A stretch of 64,000 bases of DNA, taken from Streptomyces chrestomyceticus JCM 4735. Its GTDB lineage: Bacteria > Actinomycetota > Actinomycetes > Streptomycetales > Streptomycetaceae. The notes beneath the pieces were generated by a model. The model had not been told where the DNA came from. It worked only from the letters and a program-made list of their open reading frames with translations, and did no database searches. This document shows positions 9,734 to 17,650 of the stretch, piece after piece. Position numbers and translations under genes: made by a program. How positions within the stretch are numbered: the stretch's first letter is position 1; every line of letters starts with the position of its first letter. The DNA lies in the NCBI RefSeq assembly GCF_003865135.1, contig NZ_BHZC01000001.1:5332001-5396000 (forward strand), read 5' to 3'.

Positions 9734-10645
9734 ATGGGGAACTTCTTGGCGGACAAGGTGGTCGCCGTCACCGGCGCGGGCCGCGGCATCGGGCGCGCGG
9801 TGGCCCTGGCCTGCGCCGCCCAGGGCGCCCGGGTGGTCGTCAACGACTACGGGGTGGCGGTCGACGGCGCCGGGCCGAGCAGCGAGGTCGCCGAGGCGGT
9901 GGTCAAGGAGATCGAGCAGGCGGGCGGTGAGGCGGTCGCCGTCGCGGACGACGTGTCCACGATGGCGGGCGGGCAGCGGATCGTCGACACGGCGCTCACC
10001 CGCTACGGGCGGGTGGACGGCGTGGTGTGCGTGGCCGGCATCCTGCGCGAACGGATGCTCTTCAACATGACCGAGGAGGAGTGGGACCCGGTCGTCGCCA
10101 CCCACCTGAAGGGCACCTTCACCGTGTTCCGGGCGGCCTCGGCGGTCATGCGCCGGCAGCGGTCCGGCACCCTCATCGGCTTCACCAGCGGCAACCACCA
10201 GGGCAGCGTCTCGCAGGCCAACTACGCCTCGGCCAAGGGCGGCGTCATCTCGTTGGTGCGCAGCGCCGCCCTTGGCCTCAGCCGGTACGGCGTCACCGCC
10301 AACGCGGTCGCCCCCGTCGCCCGTACCCGGATGTCCGCCGGCGTGCCGACGGAGCTGACGGAGATCGGCGAGCCCGAGGACGTCGCGGCCCTCGTCGTCT
10401 ACCTGCTCAGCGACCGCGCCCAGCGGGAACGCATCACCGGGCAGGTCTACACGGTCGCCGGGCCGAAGATCGCGGTATGGGCCCAGCCGAGGGAGCTGCG
10501 CTCCGCGTACGCGGAGGGTGGGTGGACGCCGGAGAAGATCGCGGAATTTCTGCCGGGGGCGGTGGGGGTCGATCCGATGCCGTTGCTGGCCCGGGTGGAG
10601 GAGATGGCCGCGGATGCGGCCGGGGGGCGCCGACCCAACGCGTAG
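9734..10645 (+). CDS. Short-chain dehydrogenase/reductase (3-hydroxyacyl-CoA dehydrogenase type)
   Basis: 303 residues, ATG with GGAAGGGG upstream. A classical NAD(P)-binding Rossmann fold opens the protein (TGAGRGIGRA), followed by the DDVS cofactor/adenine region, the CVAG equivalent of NNAG, a Ser in GFTSGNHQG and the catalytic YASAK. The long N-terminal part and the NDYG sequence recall the SDR domain of multifunctional beta-oxidation enzymes (17-beta-HSD type 4-like). Oxidation of a 3-hydroxyacyl-CoA or a ring hydroxyl is therefore likely. A C-terminal extension of about 50 residues follows the usual SDR end. Confidence 0.8.
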   Translation: MGNFLADKVVAVTGAGRGIGRAVALACAAQGARVVVNDYGVAVDGAGPSSEVAEAVVKEIEQAGGEAVAVADDVSTMAGGQRIVDTALTRYGRVDGVVCVAGILRERMLFNMTEEEWDPVVATHLKGTFTVFRAASAVMRRQRSGTLIGFTSGNHQGSVSQANYASAKGGVISLVRSAALGLSRYGVTANAVAPVARTRMSAGVPTELTEIGEPEDVAALVVYLLSDRAQRERITGQVYTVAGPKIAVWAQPRELRSAYAEGGWTPEKIAEFLPGAVGVDPMPLLARVEEMAADAAGGRRPNA

Positions 10646-10751
10646 GTCCACCCGGGGGGCTTTCCGGTTCGACGGTGCCGGTTCGCCTTCGGGTGCGGCC
10701 TTGTTCGCGCCTGCGGCGGGCGGTGGCCGCTGCGCGGGGCTGTCAAGGTTC

Positions 10752-10791
10752 GGGGGCGGGCCTGCGCGGCAGGCCGCTCCGGCCCGCCCCC
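10752..10791. terminator. Strong hairpin downstream of the SDR gene
   Basis: GGGGGCGGGCC and GGCCCGCCCCC form a perfect 11-base-pair stem with an 18-base loop, followed by TTCCGTT. It suggests that the SDR transcript ends before the acyl-CoA dehydrogenase at 10847. Confidence 0.6.
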
Positions 10792-10846
10792 TTCCGTTGG
10801 GGGGTGGGAGGAGAGGTGGGTGGGGGCCGATCTCGGTGGGAGGCGG

Positions 10847-12025
10847 ATGGTGGATTTCTCGGCTGGTGTCGAAGACGGGGTGTTTCGGGATGAGGTGCGT
10901 CGTTGGCTGGCGGAGCATCTGGGTGGGGAGTGGCTGGCCGGGCGTGAGGGATTCGACGTACGTCGGTGCTGGGAGCGGGAGTTGGGGGGCGGCGGATGGA
11001 TCGGGATCGGCTGGGATCGTGCGTACGGTTCCTTCGGGAACCGGGGTGCCACGCTGACACAGCAGGTCGTGTGGGCCGAGGAGTACGCCGCGGCGCGTGC
11101 GCCGGAGCGGGTGGGGCACATCGGGGAGCAGTTGCTGGCGCCGACGCTGATCGCTTACGGGGACGATGCGCAGCGGAAACGTTTCCTGCCCGCTGTCGCA
11201 CGGGGTGAGGAGCTGTGGTGCCAGGGGTACAGCGAGCCCGGCGCGGGCTCGGACCTCGCGGCGGTCCGTACGGCGGCCGTGCGGGACGGGGGCACGTATC
11301 GGATCAGCGGTCAGAAGATCTGGACCTCGCTCGCGCGGGAGGCCGACTGGTGCTTCGTACTGGCCAGGACCGACCCGGGGGAGCGGCGGCACCGGGGGCT
11401 GTCCTTCCTGCTGGTGCCGATGGACCAGCCGGGGCGCATCGAGGTGCGGCCCATCCGGCAGTTGACGGGGACGTCCGAGTTCAACGAGGTGTTCTTCGAC
11501 GGGGCGGTGGCGCGCGCCGCGCACGTGGTGGGCGGGCCCGGTGCCGGGTGGCGGGTGGCCATGGGGCTGCTGGCGCTGGAGCGCGGCGTCTCCACGCTCG
11601 CCCAACAGATCGGGTTTGCCGACGAGTTGCGCGAGGTCGTCCATGAGGCGGTGCGTACGGGGGCGGTGGACGACCCCGTACTGCGCGACCGGCTCGTACG
11701 GCAGTGGGCCGAGCTGCGGGTGATGCGGTGGAACGCGCTGCGCACGCTCGGCCCGGCGGCCGGGGACGCGGGCGCGCCCAGTGTGGCGAAGCTGCTGTGG
11801 TCCGGCTGGCACCAGCGGATGGGGGAGCTGGCGATGCGGGTACGGGGGGCGGGCGCGGCGTGCGGTCCGGAGCCGTGGACGGCGGACTCCGCCTACGAAC
11901 TCGACGCGGCGCAGCGGCGGTTCCTCTTCAGCCGGGCCGACACGGTCTACGGCGGTTCGGACGAGATCCAGCGCACGATCATTGCCGGGCGGGTGCTCGG
12001 CCTCGGTGGAGGGCGGGAGCGGTGA
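10847..12025 (+). CDS. Acyl-CoA dehydrogenase
   Basis: 392 residues from the ATG at 10847, chosen because GGTGGGAGG lies just upstream. A longer frame from 10820 lacks such a site. The fold is complete, with CQGYSEPGAGSDLAAVRT and GQKIWTSLAREADW in the middle domain and GGSDEIQRTIIAGRVLGL at the C-terminus. Sequence similarity to the dehydrogenase at 5368 is strong in these motifs. The next gene, an alcohol dehydrogenase, starts inside the stop codon (TGATG). No copy of the repeated operator was seen in front of this pair. Confidence 0.9.
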   Translation: MVDFSAGVEDGVFRDEVRRWLAEHLGGEWLAGREGFDVRRCWERELGGGGWIGIGWDRAYGSFGNRGATLTQQVVWAEEYAAARAPERVGHIGEQLLAPTLIAYGDDAQRKRFLPAVARGEELWCQGYSEPGAGSDLAAVRTAAVRDGGTYRISGQKIWTSLAREADWCFVLARTDPGERRHRGLSFLLVPMDQPGRIEVRPIRQLTGTSEFNEVFFDGAVARAAHVVGGPGAGWRVAMGLLALERGVSTLAQQIGFADELREVVHEAVRTGAVDDPVLRDRLVRQWAELRVMRWNALRTLGPAAGDAGAPSVAKLLWSGWHQRMGELAMRVRGAGAACGPEPWTADSAYELDAAQRRFLFSRADTVYGGSDEIQRTIIAGRVLGLGGGRER

Positions 12026-13092
12026 TGCGAGGCGTCATGTTCGACGGTGGACGGCCGCGGGTCGTGGACGACCTGGAGGTACGGGCCCCGGGGCCGGGCG
12101 AGGTGCTGGTCGGCATCCGGGCGGCGGGGCTGTGCCACAGCGATGTGTCAGTGGTCGATGGGACGATTCCTTACCCGGTGCCGGTGGTGCTGGGGCACGA
12201 GGGTGCGGGTGTGGTCGAGGAGGTGGGGGACGGGGTCACGCATGTAGCGGCAGGAGATCATGTCGCGCTGTCCACGCTGGCCAACTGCGGGACGTGCGCG
12301 GAGTGCGACCGCGGCCGGCCGACGATGTGCCGCGCCTCGATCGGGATGCCCGGGAAGCCGTTCCGGCACGGCGGCCGGGAGATGTACAGCTTCGCGTCCA
12401 GCTCGGCCTTCGCCGAGCGTACGGTCGTCCGGGCCGTGCAGGCGGTGCGGATTCCCCGCGGCATACCGCTGACGTCGGCGGCGCTGATCGGGTGCGGTGT
12501 GCTGACCGGGGTCGGCGCCGTCCTGAACCGCGCGCGGGTGGAGCAGGGCGACACGGTGGTGGTGATCGGCACGGGCGGCGTCGGGCTGAACGTGCTCCAG
12601 GGCGCCCGGCTGGCCGGTGCCTCGCCGATCGTCGCCGTGGACGTCAACCCGGCCAAGGAGGCGGTGGCGCGGCTCTTCGGCGCGACGCACTTCGTGGACG
12701 CGTCGGCGGTGCCAAACACCGCCGAGGCCGTACGCGGCGTCCTGCCGCACGGCGCCGACCACGCCTTCGAGTGCGTCGGCCGTACGGAGCTGATCCGGCA
12801 GGCCGTGGACCTCCTGGGCCGGCACGGCCAGGCGGTGCTGCTGGGCGTGCCCCCGGCCACCGCCGAGGCGTCGTTCCTGGTCGCGTCGATGTACCTGGAC
12901 AAGTCCATCCTGGGCTGCCGCTACGGCTCGTCCCGCCCGCAGCGCGACATCGCGCGGTACGCGAGGTTCTACGAGGAGGGCCGCCTCCTCCTGGACGAGC
13001 TGGTGACCAGGACGTACGAGGTCAAGGACTTCGACGGGGCGGTGGAGGACCTGCGGCGGGGGCGGGTGGCGCGGGGGGTGCTGACGTTCTGA
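12025..13092 (+). CDS. Zinc-dependent alcohol dehydrogenase (medium-chain, class III-like)
   Basis: 355 residues, coupled to the preceding acyl-CoA dehydrogenase. Catalytic zinc ligands are visible in GLCHSD (Cys) and GHEGAG (His-Glu). The structural zinc site is the four-Cys run NCGTCAECDRGRPTMC. The Rossmann signature is GTGGVGLNVLQGARLAGA, with an Asp (VAVDVN) after beta-2 indicating NAD preference. Relatives include formaldehyde/S-hydroxymethyl-mycothiol and other class III dehydrogenases, but many act on catabolic alcohols. Here it probably oxidises an alcohol intermediate in the same pathway as its partner. Confidence 0.85.
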   Translation: MRGVMFDGGRPRVVDDLEVRAPGPGEVLVGIRAAGLCHSDVSVVDGTIPYPVPVVLGHEGAGVVEEVGDGVTHVAAGDHVALSTLANCGTCAECDRGRPTMCRASIGMPGKPFRHGGREMYSFASSSAFAERTVVRAVQAVRIPRGIPLTSAALIGCGVLTGVGAVLNRARVEQGDTVVVIGTGGVGLNVLQGARLAGASPIVAVDVNPAKEAVARLFGATHFVDASAVPNTAEAVRGVLPHGADHAFECVGRTELIRQAVDLLGRHGQAVLLGVPPATAEASFLVASMYLDKSILGCRYGSSRPQRDIARYARFYEEGRLLLDELVTRTYEVKDFDGAVEDLRRGRVARGVLTF

Positions 13093-13363
13093 CGTACCGC
13101 CCTCCGGGAGTGGCGTCCGCACTCACCGCCGCGCTACCCACCCCGCCATGTCGCCCGTCGGTACGCACTCACCGCCCAGGTCGGTCACCCGGCCGCCCGC
13201 CGATGCCATCGGGAACACCTGGCGGTGCAGGGCGGTGAGGGGTTCTTCCGGCCGGTCCGCTCCTCGTCGTGGACGCCGTCCTCCGGCACGTGGCGTGCCG
13301 GCTCGTCCCTGACCAGCCTCGACCGCGAGGTCGAGGCCGGTGAACCTCACTGCCGTACGAGCG

Positions 13364-14062
13364 TCACTCGTCACGGAGCCCGGCGCAGCTTGCCAAACGG
13401 CCGAAGGCGCCCCGGTGGAAGAGGAGCGGCCCGGGGCCGGTGGCTTCCGGGTCCGGGCCGAGGGCGGCGACCCGGCCGACGACGATGAGGTGGTCGCCGC
13501 CGGTGTGCACGGCCTGGACCGTGCAGTCGATCCAGGCCGGGACGCCCGCCAGGCGCGGTGAGCCGGTGACGGGGGCGGGCGCGTGGGAGACGCCGGCGAA
13601 CTTGTCGGCGCCGCTGACCGCGAAGGCGCGGCACAGGCCCTCCTGGTGCGCGCCCAGGATGTTGACGCAGAAGACGCCCGCGCGGGCGATCCGGGGCCAG
13701 GTGGTGGACGTACGGGCCACCATGAACGTGACCAGCGGCGGGTCGAGGGAGAGCGACGCGAAGGACTGGCAGGCGAAGCCCGCGGGGGCGGTGTCCGGGC
13801 CGGAGGCCGGGGCGGTGACGACCGTGACGCCGCTGGCGAAGTGGCCGAGGACGTCGCGGAATGCCGCCGGGTCCAGGGGCGCGCGCTCGTCCTCCCGTAC
13901 GGCTCTGAGGGCGGGGCGTGGGGCGGGGGCGGCACGGTCCGTGGCCGGGTCCAGGGCCGGGCCCGTGGCTGGGGCCGTCGCCGGGGCCCCGGCCGAGGTC
14001 GGCGCGCCGACCGACCGCAGATAGCGCACCGCGGTGGCTGCCATACCGGCGTGTCCCATCAT
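13364..14062 (-). CDS. Flavin reductase family protein (NAD(P)H:FMN/FAD oxidoreductase)
   Basis: 232 residues. A variable Ala/Pro-rich N-terminus of about 60 residues is followed by the flavin-reductase-like split barrel: FRDVLGHFASGVTVVTA, AGFACQSFASLSLDPPLV and FCVNILGAHQ. Small proteins of this type (HpaC, HsaB, NmoB) supply reduced flavin to two-component monooxygenases. The two LLM oxidoreductases at 59.8 and 61.8 kb are possible partners, although these could use F420 instead. The first ATG is 13 bases downstream of the operator at 14076 and has no ribosome site. An internal ATG at 14044 is an alternative start. Confidence 0.8.
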   Translation of the reverse strand: MMGHAGMAATAVRYLRSVGAPTSAGAPATAPATGPALDPATDRAAPAPRPALRAVREDERAPLDPAAFRDVLGHFASGVTVVTAPASGPDTAPAGFACQSFASLSLDPPLVTFMVARTSTTWPRIARAGVFCVNILGAHQEGLCRAFAVSGADKFAGVSHAPAPVTGSPRLAGVPAWIDCTVQAVHTGGDHLIVVGRVAALGPDPEATGPGPLLFHRGAFGRLASCAGLRDE

Positions 14063-14075
14063 GGCTCCATTGAAC

Positions 14076-14090
14076 CTGACGGGTCGTCAG
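14076..14090. promoter_or_regulatory. Palindromic operator, exact copy
   Basis: CTGACGGGTCGTCAG directly in front of the flavin reductase gene, between it and the end of the enoyl-CoA hydratase gene. Confidence 0.7.
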
Positions 14091-14142
14091 TTAGGAAGCC
14101 GGTGGGCGGCGGGGCTTCCTGGCCGCGGCCCGTACCCATCCC

Positions 14143-15084
14143 CTACCGCCCCCGGTACGTGGGCCGGCGGCGCTCCACGAACGACGCGACGCCCTCCCGC
14201 GCGTCCGCCGTCGTCATGTTGATCTCCTGGGCCGCCGCCTCGGCGGCGAGCGCCGCGCCGCGGTCGCCGTCCAGCGAGGCGTTGACCAACTGCTTGGTGA
14301 GGGCGAACGCCCGGGTCGGGCCGGTGGCCAGCCGTTCCGCCCAGTCGCGTGCGGCCTTCTCCAGCCCGGCGTCCGGGACGACACGGTTGACCAGGCCCAT
14401 CCGTTCGGCGTCCGAGGCCGTCACGGCGTCGCCGAAGAACAGCAGCTCCTTCGCGCGCCGCGGCCCGACGAGCCGGGGCAGCAGGTACGCGCCGCCGCCG
14501 TCCGGTACGAGGCCGCGCCGCGCGAACACCTCGATGAACGTGGCGGACTCGGCCGCCACCACCAGGTCGCAGGCGAGGGCGAGGTGCGCGCCGAGCCCGG
14601 CGGCGGTGCCGTTGACGGCGGCGAGGACCGGTTTCTCGCAGTCCAGGACGGCGGTGACGAGGCGCTGAGCGCCGCGCCGGATCATGCGGGCCACGTCGCC
14701 CGCGACGCGCTCGGACGGGGGCGATCCGCCGTCCGATCCGCCGTTGCCCGGCCCGCCGCGCAGGTCGGCTCCCGCGCAGAAACCTTTGCCCGTGCCGGTG
14801 ACGACGACGGCGCGCACGGCCGGGTCGGCGGAGGCGTCGGAAAGCAGCGCGATGACGCGTTCGCGCTGGTCCCAGGTGAGGGCGTTGAGGGCGGCGGGGC
14901 GGTTGAGGGTGATCCACAGCACGGCGTTGTCAGTGGTGTGGAGTATCAATGAATCAGCGGGACGGGCGGGTTGCGGAGCGGGTGCGGAAGCAGCGGGATC
15001 AGGCGTAGGGCCGGAAGCGGAAGAAGGACCGGATTCGGGAGAAGGACCGGGTGCGGTTCCGGGGGAATCGGGGGTGGGGGCCAT
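14143..15084 (-). CDS. Enoyl-CoA hydratase/isomerase family protein
   Basis: 313 residues from the ATG at 15084, with GGAG 10 bases upstream. A longer open frame upstream runs into repeat-like DNA and is not used. After an Ala/Pro-rich N-terminus comes the crotonase fold: WITLNRPAALNALTWD, the oxyanion-hole segment GTGKGFCAGADLRGG, and NGTAAGLGAHLALACDLVVA. The position of the first catalytic Glu is occupied by Gly/Leu-containing sequence, while ARRGLVPDGGGAYLLPRLVG retains an Asp near the second catalytic site. This pattern is common in isomerase or hydrolase members, so simple hydration is not certain. It lies downstream of the acyl-CoA synthetase on the same strand. Confidence 0.8.
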   Translation of the reverse strand: MAPTPDSPGTAPGPSPESGPSSASGPTPDPAASAPAPQPARPADSLILHTTDNAVLWITLNRPAALNALTWDQRERVIALLSDASADPAVRAVVVTGTGKGFCAGADLRGGPGNGGSDGGSPPSERVAGDVARMIRRGAQRLVTAVLDCEKPVLAAVNGTAAGLGAHLALACDLVVAAESATFIEVFARRGLVPDGGGAYLLPRLVGPRRAKELLFFGDAVTASDAERMGLVNRVVPDAGLEKAARDWAERLATGPTRAFALTKQLVNASLDGDRGAALAAEAAAQEINMTTADAREGVASFVERRRPTYRGR

Positions 15085-15151
15085 GGTGAGGCGGCTCCAA
15101 GCAGTGTGGTCGGTGGCACGGCCGGCGGTCGGACGGGCGCTCCGGCCGGTT

Positions 15152-15223
15152 GCGTGGCCGGTCGTCCGGCAGGTTGTGTGGCCGGTCAAACGGCAGGTCG
15201 CGTGGCCAGCCATCCGGAAGTCC
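15152..15223. repeat. Three degenerate 24-base tandem units
   Basis: Units at 15152-15175, 15176-15199 and 15200-15223 share the pattern GYGTGGCC(G/A)G(T/C)C then CCGGMAGGT or similar. Further decayed copies may follow to about 15300. They lie between the acyl-CoA synthetase stop and the hydratase start. Confidence 0.5.
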
Positions 15224-15301
15224 GGGGGCCCGGACATCCAGCCGATCGCGCGACCGGTCATCCGGAAGACCCTGCGTACGGGCATCCGGCCGTCCGCGCG
15301 G

Positions 15302-17572
15302 TCAGTGGCAGACGGCGAGCGCGTCGAGCGCGACGGCGCCCTGGCCGCGCGGCAGCACCATCAGCGGGTTGATGTCCAGTTCGGAGAGTTCGCCGCTCAG
15401 GTCCAGCGCCATCCGCTGGACGCGCAGGACGACTTCGACGAGCGCGTCCACGTCGGCCGGCGGCCCTCCCCGTACGCCGTCCAGCAGGGCGTGTCCGCGC
15501 AGTTCGCGGAGCATCGCGCGGGCCCGGTCCTCGCCGAAGGGCGGCACGCCGACGGCGGTGTCCCGCAGCACTTCGACGAGCACCCCGCCCAGCCCGACCG
15601 TCACGGTCGGCCCGAAGAGGCGGTCCGCGGTGACGCCCACGACCATCTCCACGCCCCGTTCGACCATCTGGCAGACGAGCACCCCGTCCAGCTCGATGCC
15701 TTCGTGACGGGCGATGTCGGCCAGCTCCCGGTAGGCGTCCCTGACCTGGCTGGCGGAGGTCAGCCCGGTCTTGACGAGCCCGAGTTCCGTCTTGTGCGCG
15801 AGCTGCGGCGCGGACGCCTTCATGACGACGGGGTAGCCGACCAGGCTCGCGGCGCGCACGGCCGCCGCCGCGCTGGTGACGAGCTGTTCGCGCGGCACCC
15901 TGATCCCGTAGGCGCGCAGGAGCTGTTTCGCCGCGTGTTCGCTGAGCTGCTGACCTGGGCGCATCAGGTCCTGCGCCTTGCGCGCGGAGGGCGACGGGGT
16001 GCGCGGGGCGTCGTCGAAGGGGGAGCGGTAGCCGGCGGTGAAGCGGTGGTGGGCGAGGTGGGCGCGGACGGCCGTGACGCAGTTGGCGAAGGTGCGGAAG
16101 GTCGCCACGCGCCGGGAGCCGAGGAGGGTGCGCCGGTAGGCGTCCTCGGTCCCGACCGGCGAGCCCCAGATGACACACACCAGCTTGTCCGTCTGTTCCG
16201 CCGCGTCCACGAGATCCTGCGCCAGCTTGTCGCTCATCGGTGGGAACGGGCCGGTGATCGGGCAGATCAGTACGCCGATGGACGGGTCGGCGAGAAGCGC
16301 GTCGATGATCTTGCGGCCGCGCCAGTCGCCGACCGGGTGGCCGCCGCTGTCCACCGGGTTGGCCACGTTCAGACAGTCCGGGATCCACTGGTGCAGCTCG
16401 TCCTGTTTCGCGCGGGACAGGGCGGGCAGCGTGAGCCCGGCGGCCGTCGCCAGGTCCGCGAAGTGGGCGCCGGTGCCCCCGGATATCGAATAGACGGCGA
16501 CGCCGTCGGCCGTCGGGGTGCGGGCCCGGGCGAGCAGCGCCGCGGTGTCCTGCAACTCGTCCAGCCCGTCCACCCGGATCACCCCGAACTGCCGCATGGC
16601 CGCGTCCACCACCGCGTCGGCACCGGTCAGTTTGCCGGTGTGCGAGGCGGCCGTACGGGCCCCGGCCTCGGTGCGGCCGACCTTGACGGCGACGACCGGG
16701 ACCTTGTTGCGGGCCGCCCGGTCGGCGGCGAGCAGGAAGCTGCGGCCGTCCTTGAACCCTTCGATGTACGCGGCGACGGCCCCGACCTCGGGACGGGAGG
16801 CGAAGTAGGAGAGGAAGTCGGCGGTCTCCAGATCGGCCTCGTTGCCGGTCGGGGCCCAGTGCGAGAGGCGGATGCCCAGTTCCTGGAGGGAGAAGACGGG
16901 GCGGCCCTGGTGGCCTGACTGGGTGATCAGGGCGATGGCGGGGCCGTCCAGGTCCTCGCGGAACGACGCGAAGGCGTTGAGGTTGGTGTTCGGGCCGAGC
17001 AGCCGGATGCCGGTACGGGCCACGGCCTCGGCGAGCCGTTCTTGGGCGGCGGCGCCGGCCGCCCCGGTCTCGGCGAAGCCGGAGGCGAAGGCGACCGCGA
17101 ACTTGATCTTGGCATCGGCCAGTTCCCCGATGACCGGTACGGGGTCGGCGACCAGCAGTACGGCGAGGTCGGCCTGCTCGGGCAGGTCGGAGACGGAGGT
17201 GAGACAGGGCAGGCCGAAGACACGATCGCGGCCCGGGTTGACCGGGTACAGACGGGCGCCGACGCGTTCGGCCCACGCGATGAGCTGCCGGGTGATGCCG
17301 GTGTTCGGACGGCCCTCGCTGTCCGAGGCGCCGACCACCGCCACCGCCCCGGGCCGGAAGAACCGGTCCAGGTCGGGGACGGGGGCGTACAGCGGGCGCC
17401 CGCTGACGTCCAGGTCGGGCCCTGTGGCACCGGCGGGTGTGCCGTCGGCGTGCGGGCCGCCCGCGGGTGGCGCGGCCGTACCGTGCACGGTGTGCGGTGG
17501 GGTCGCCCCGCACGCCACTACGCGGGCCGGGCTGGAGTGAGTGGTGAGGCTGCCGTAGGTCGATCCAAGCAT
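15302..17572 (-). CDS. Acyl-CoA synthetase (NDP-forming), fused alpha and beta domains
   Basis: 756 residues. Domain order is a CoA-binding Rossmann domain (about 70-170, VAVVGASDSEGRPN), succinyl-CoA-ligase-like flavodoxin domains (about 210-480, with ITQSGHQGRPV and the conserved AASHTGKLTG) and a C-terminal ATP-grasp domain (about 525-756, YPVVMKASAPQLAHKTELG and LDINPLMVLP). The fused layout matches the NDP-forming acetate/acyl-CoA synthetases (ACD type). These make an acyl-CoA from an acid, ATP and CoA through a phospho-His intermediate. Two operator copies lie immediately upstream (17611 and 17636). It probably activates an acid produced in this pathway. Confidence 0.85.
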   Translation of the reverse strand: MLGSTYGSLTTHSSPARVVACGATPPHTVHGTAAPPAGGPHADGTPAGATGPDLDVSGRPLYAPVPDLDRFFRPGAVAVVGASDSEGRPNTGITRQLIAWAERVGARLYPVNPGRDRVFGLPCLTSVSDLPEQADLAVLLVADPVPVIGELADAKIKFAVAFASGFAETGAAGAAAQERLAEAVARTGIRLLGPNTNLNAFASFREDLDGPAIALITQSGHQGRPVFSLQELGIRLSHWAPTGNEADLETADFLSYFASRPEVGAVAAYIEGFKDGRSFLLAADRAARNKVPVVAVKVGRTEAGARTAASHTGKLTGADAVVDAAMRQFGVIRVDGLDELQDTAALLARARTPTADGVAVYSISGGTGAHFADLATAAGLTLPALSRAKQDELHQWIPDCLNVANPVDSGGHPVGDWRGRKIIDALLADPSIGVLICPITGPFPPMSDKLAQDLVDAAEQTDKLVCVIWGSPVGTEDAYRRTLLGSRRVATFRTFANCVTAVRAHLAHHRFTAGYRSPFDDAPRTPSPSARKAQDLMRPGQQLSEHAAKQLLRAYGIRVPREQLVTSAAAAVRAASLVGYPVVMKASAPQLAHKTELGLVKTGLTSASQVRDAYRELADIARHEGIELDGVLVCQMVERGVEMVVGVTADRLFGPTVTVGLGGVLVEVLRDTAVGVPPFGEDRARAMLRELRGHALLDGVRGGPPADVDALVEVVLRVQRMALDLSGELSELDINPLMVLPRGQGAVALDALAVCH

Positions 17573-17610
17573 CGCTGACGCCCGCTCCCGTGTGACGAGT
17601 GCCGATTCAA

Positions 17611-17625
17611 CTGACGCACCGTCAG
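17611..17625. promoter_or_regulatory. Palindromic operator, exact copy, first of a close pair
   Basis: CTGACGCACCGTCAG, 38 bases upstream of the acyl-CoA synthetase start and 25 bases (centre to centre) from a second copy. Confidence 0.7.
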
Positions 17626-17635
17626 GTTAGGGCAA

Positions 17636-17650
17636 CTGACGTTCAGTCAG
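17636..17650. promoter_or_regulatory. Palindromic operator, one mismatch, second of a close pair
   Basis: CTGACGTTCAGTCAG. It overlaps the stop codon of the flavoprotein gene ending at 17647. Confidence 0.55.

Noticed and set aside
13078..13100. CTGACG sequences at the end of the alcohol dehydrogenase gene
   Set aside because: The two half-sites are in direct, not inverted, orientation and lie within or after the coding end, away from any promoter.
13123..13363. Minus-strand frame extending between the alcohol dehydrogenase and flavin reductase genes
   Set aside because: It is part of a longer shadow of the flavin reductase gene. No motif or ribosome site was seen in this interval.
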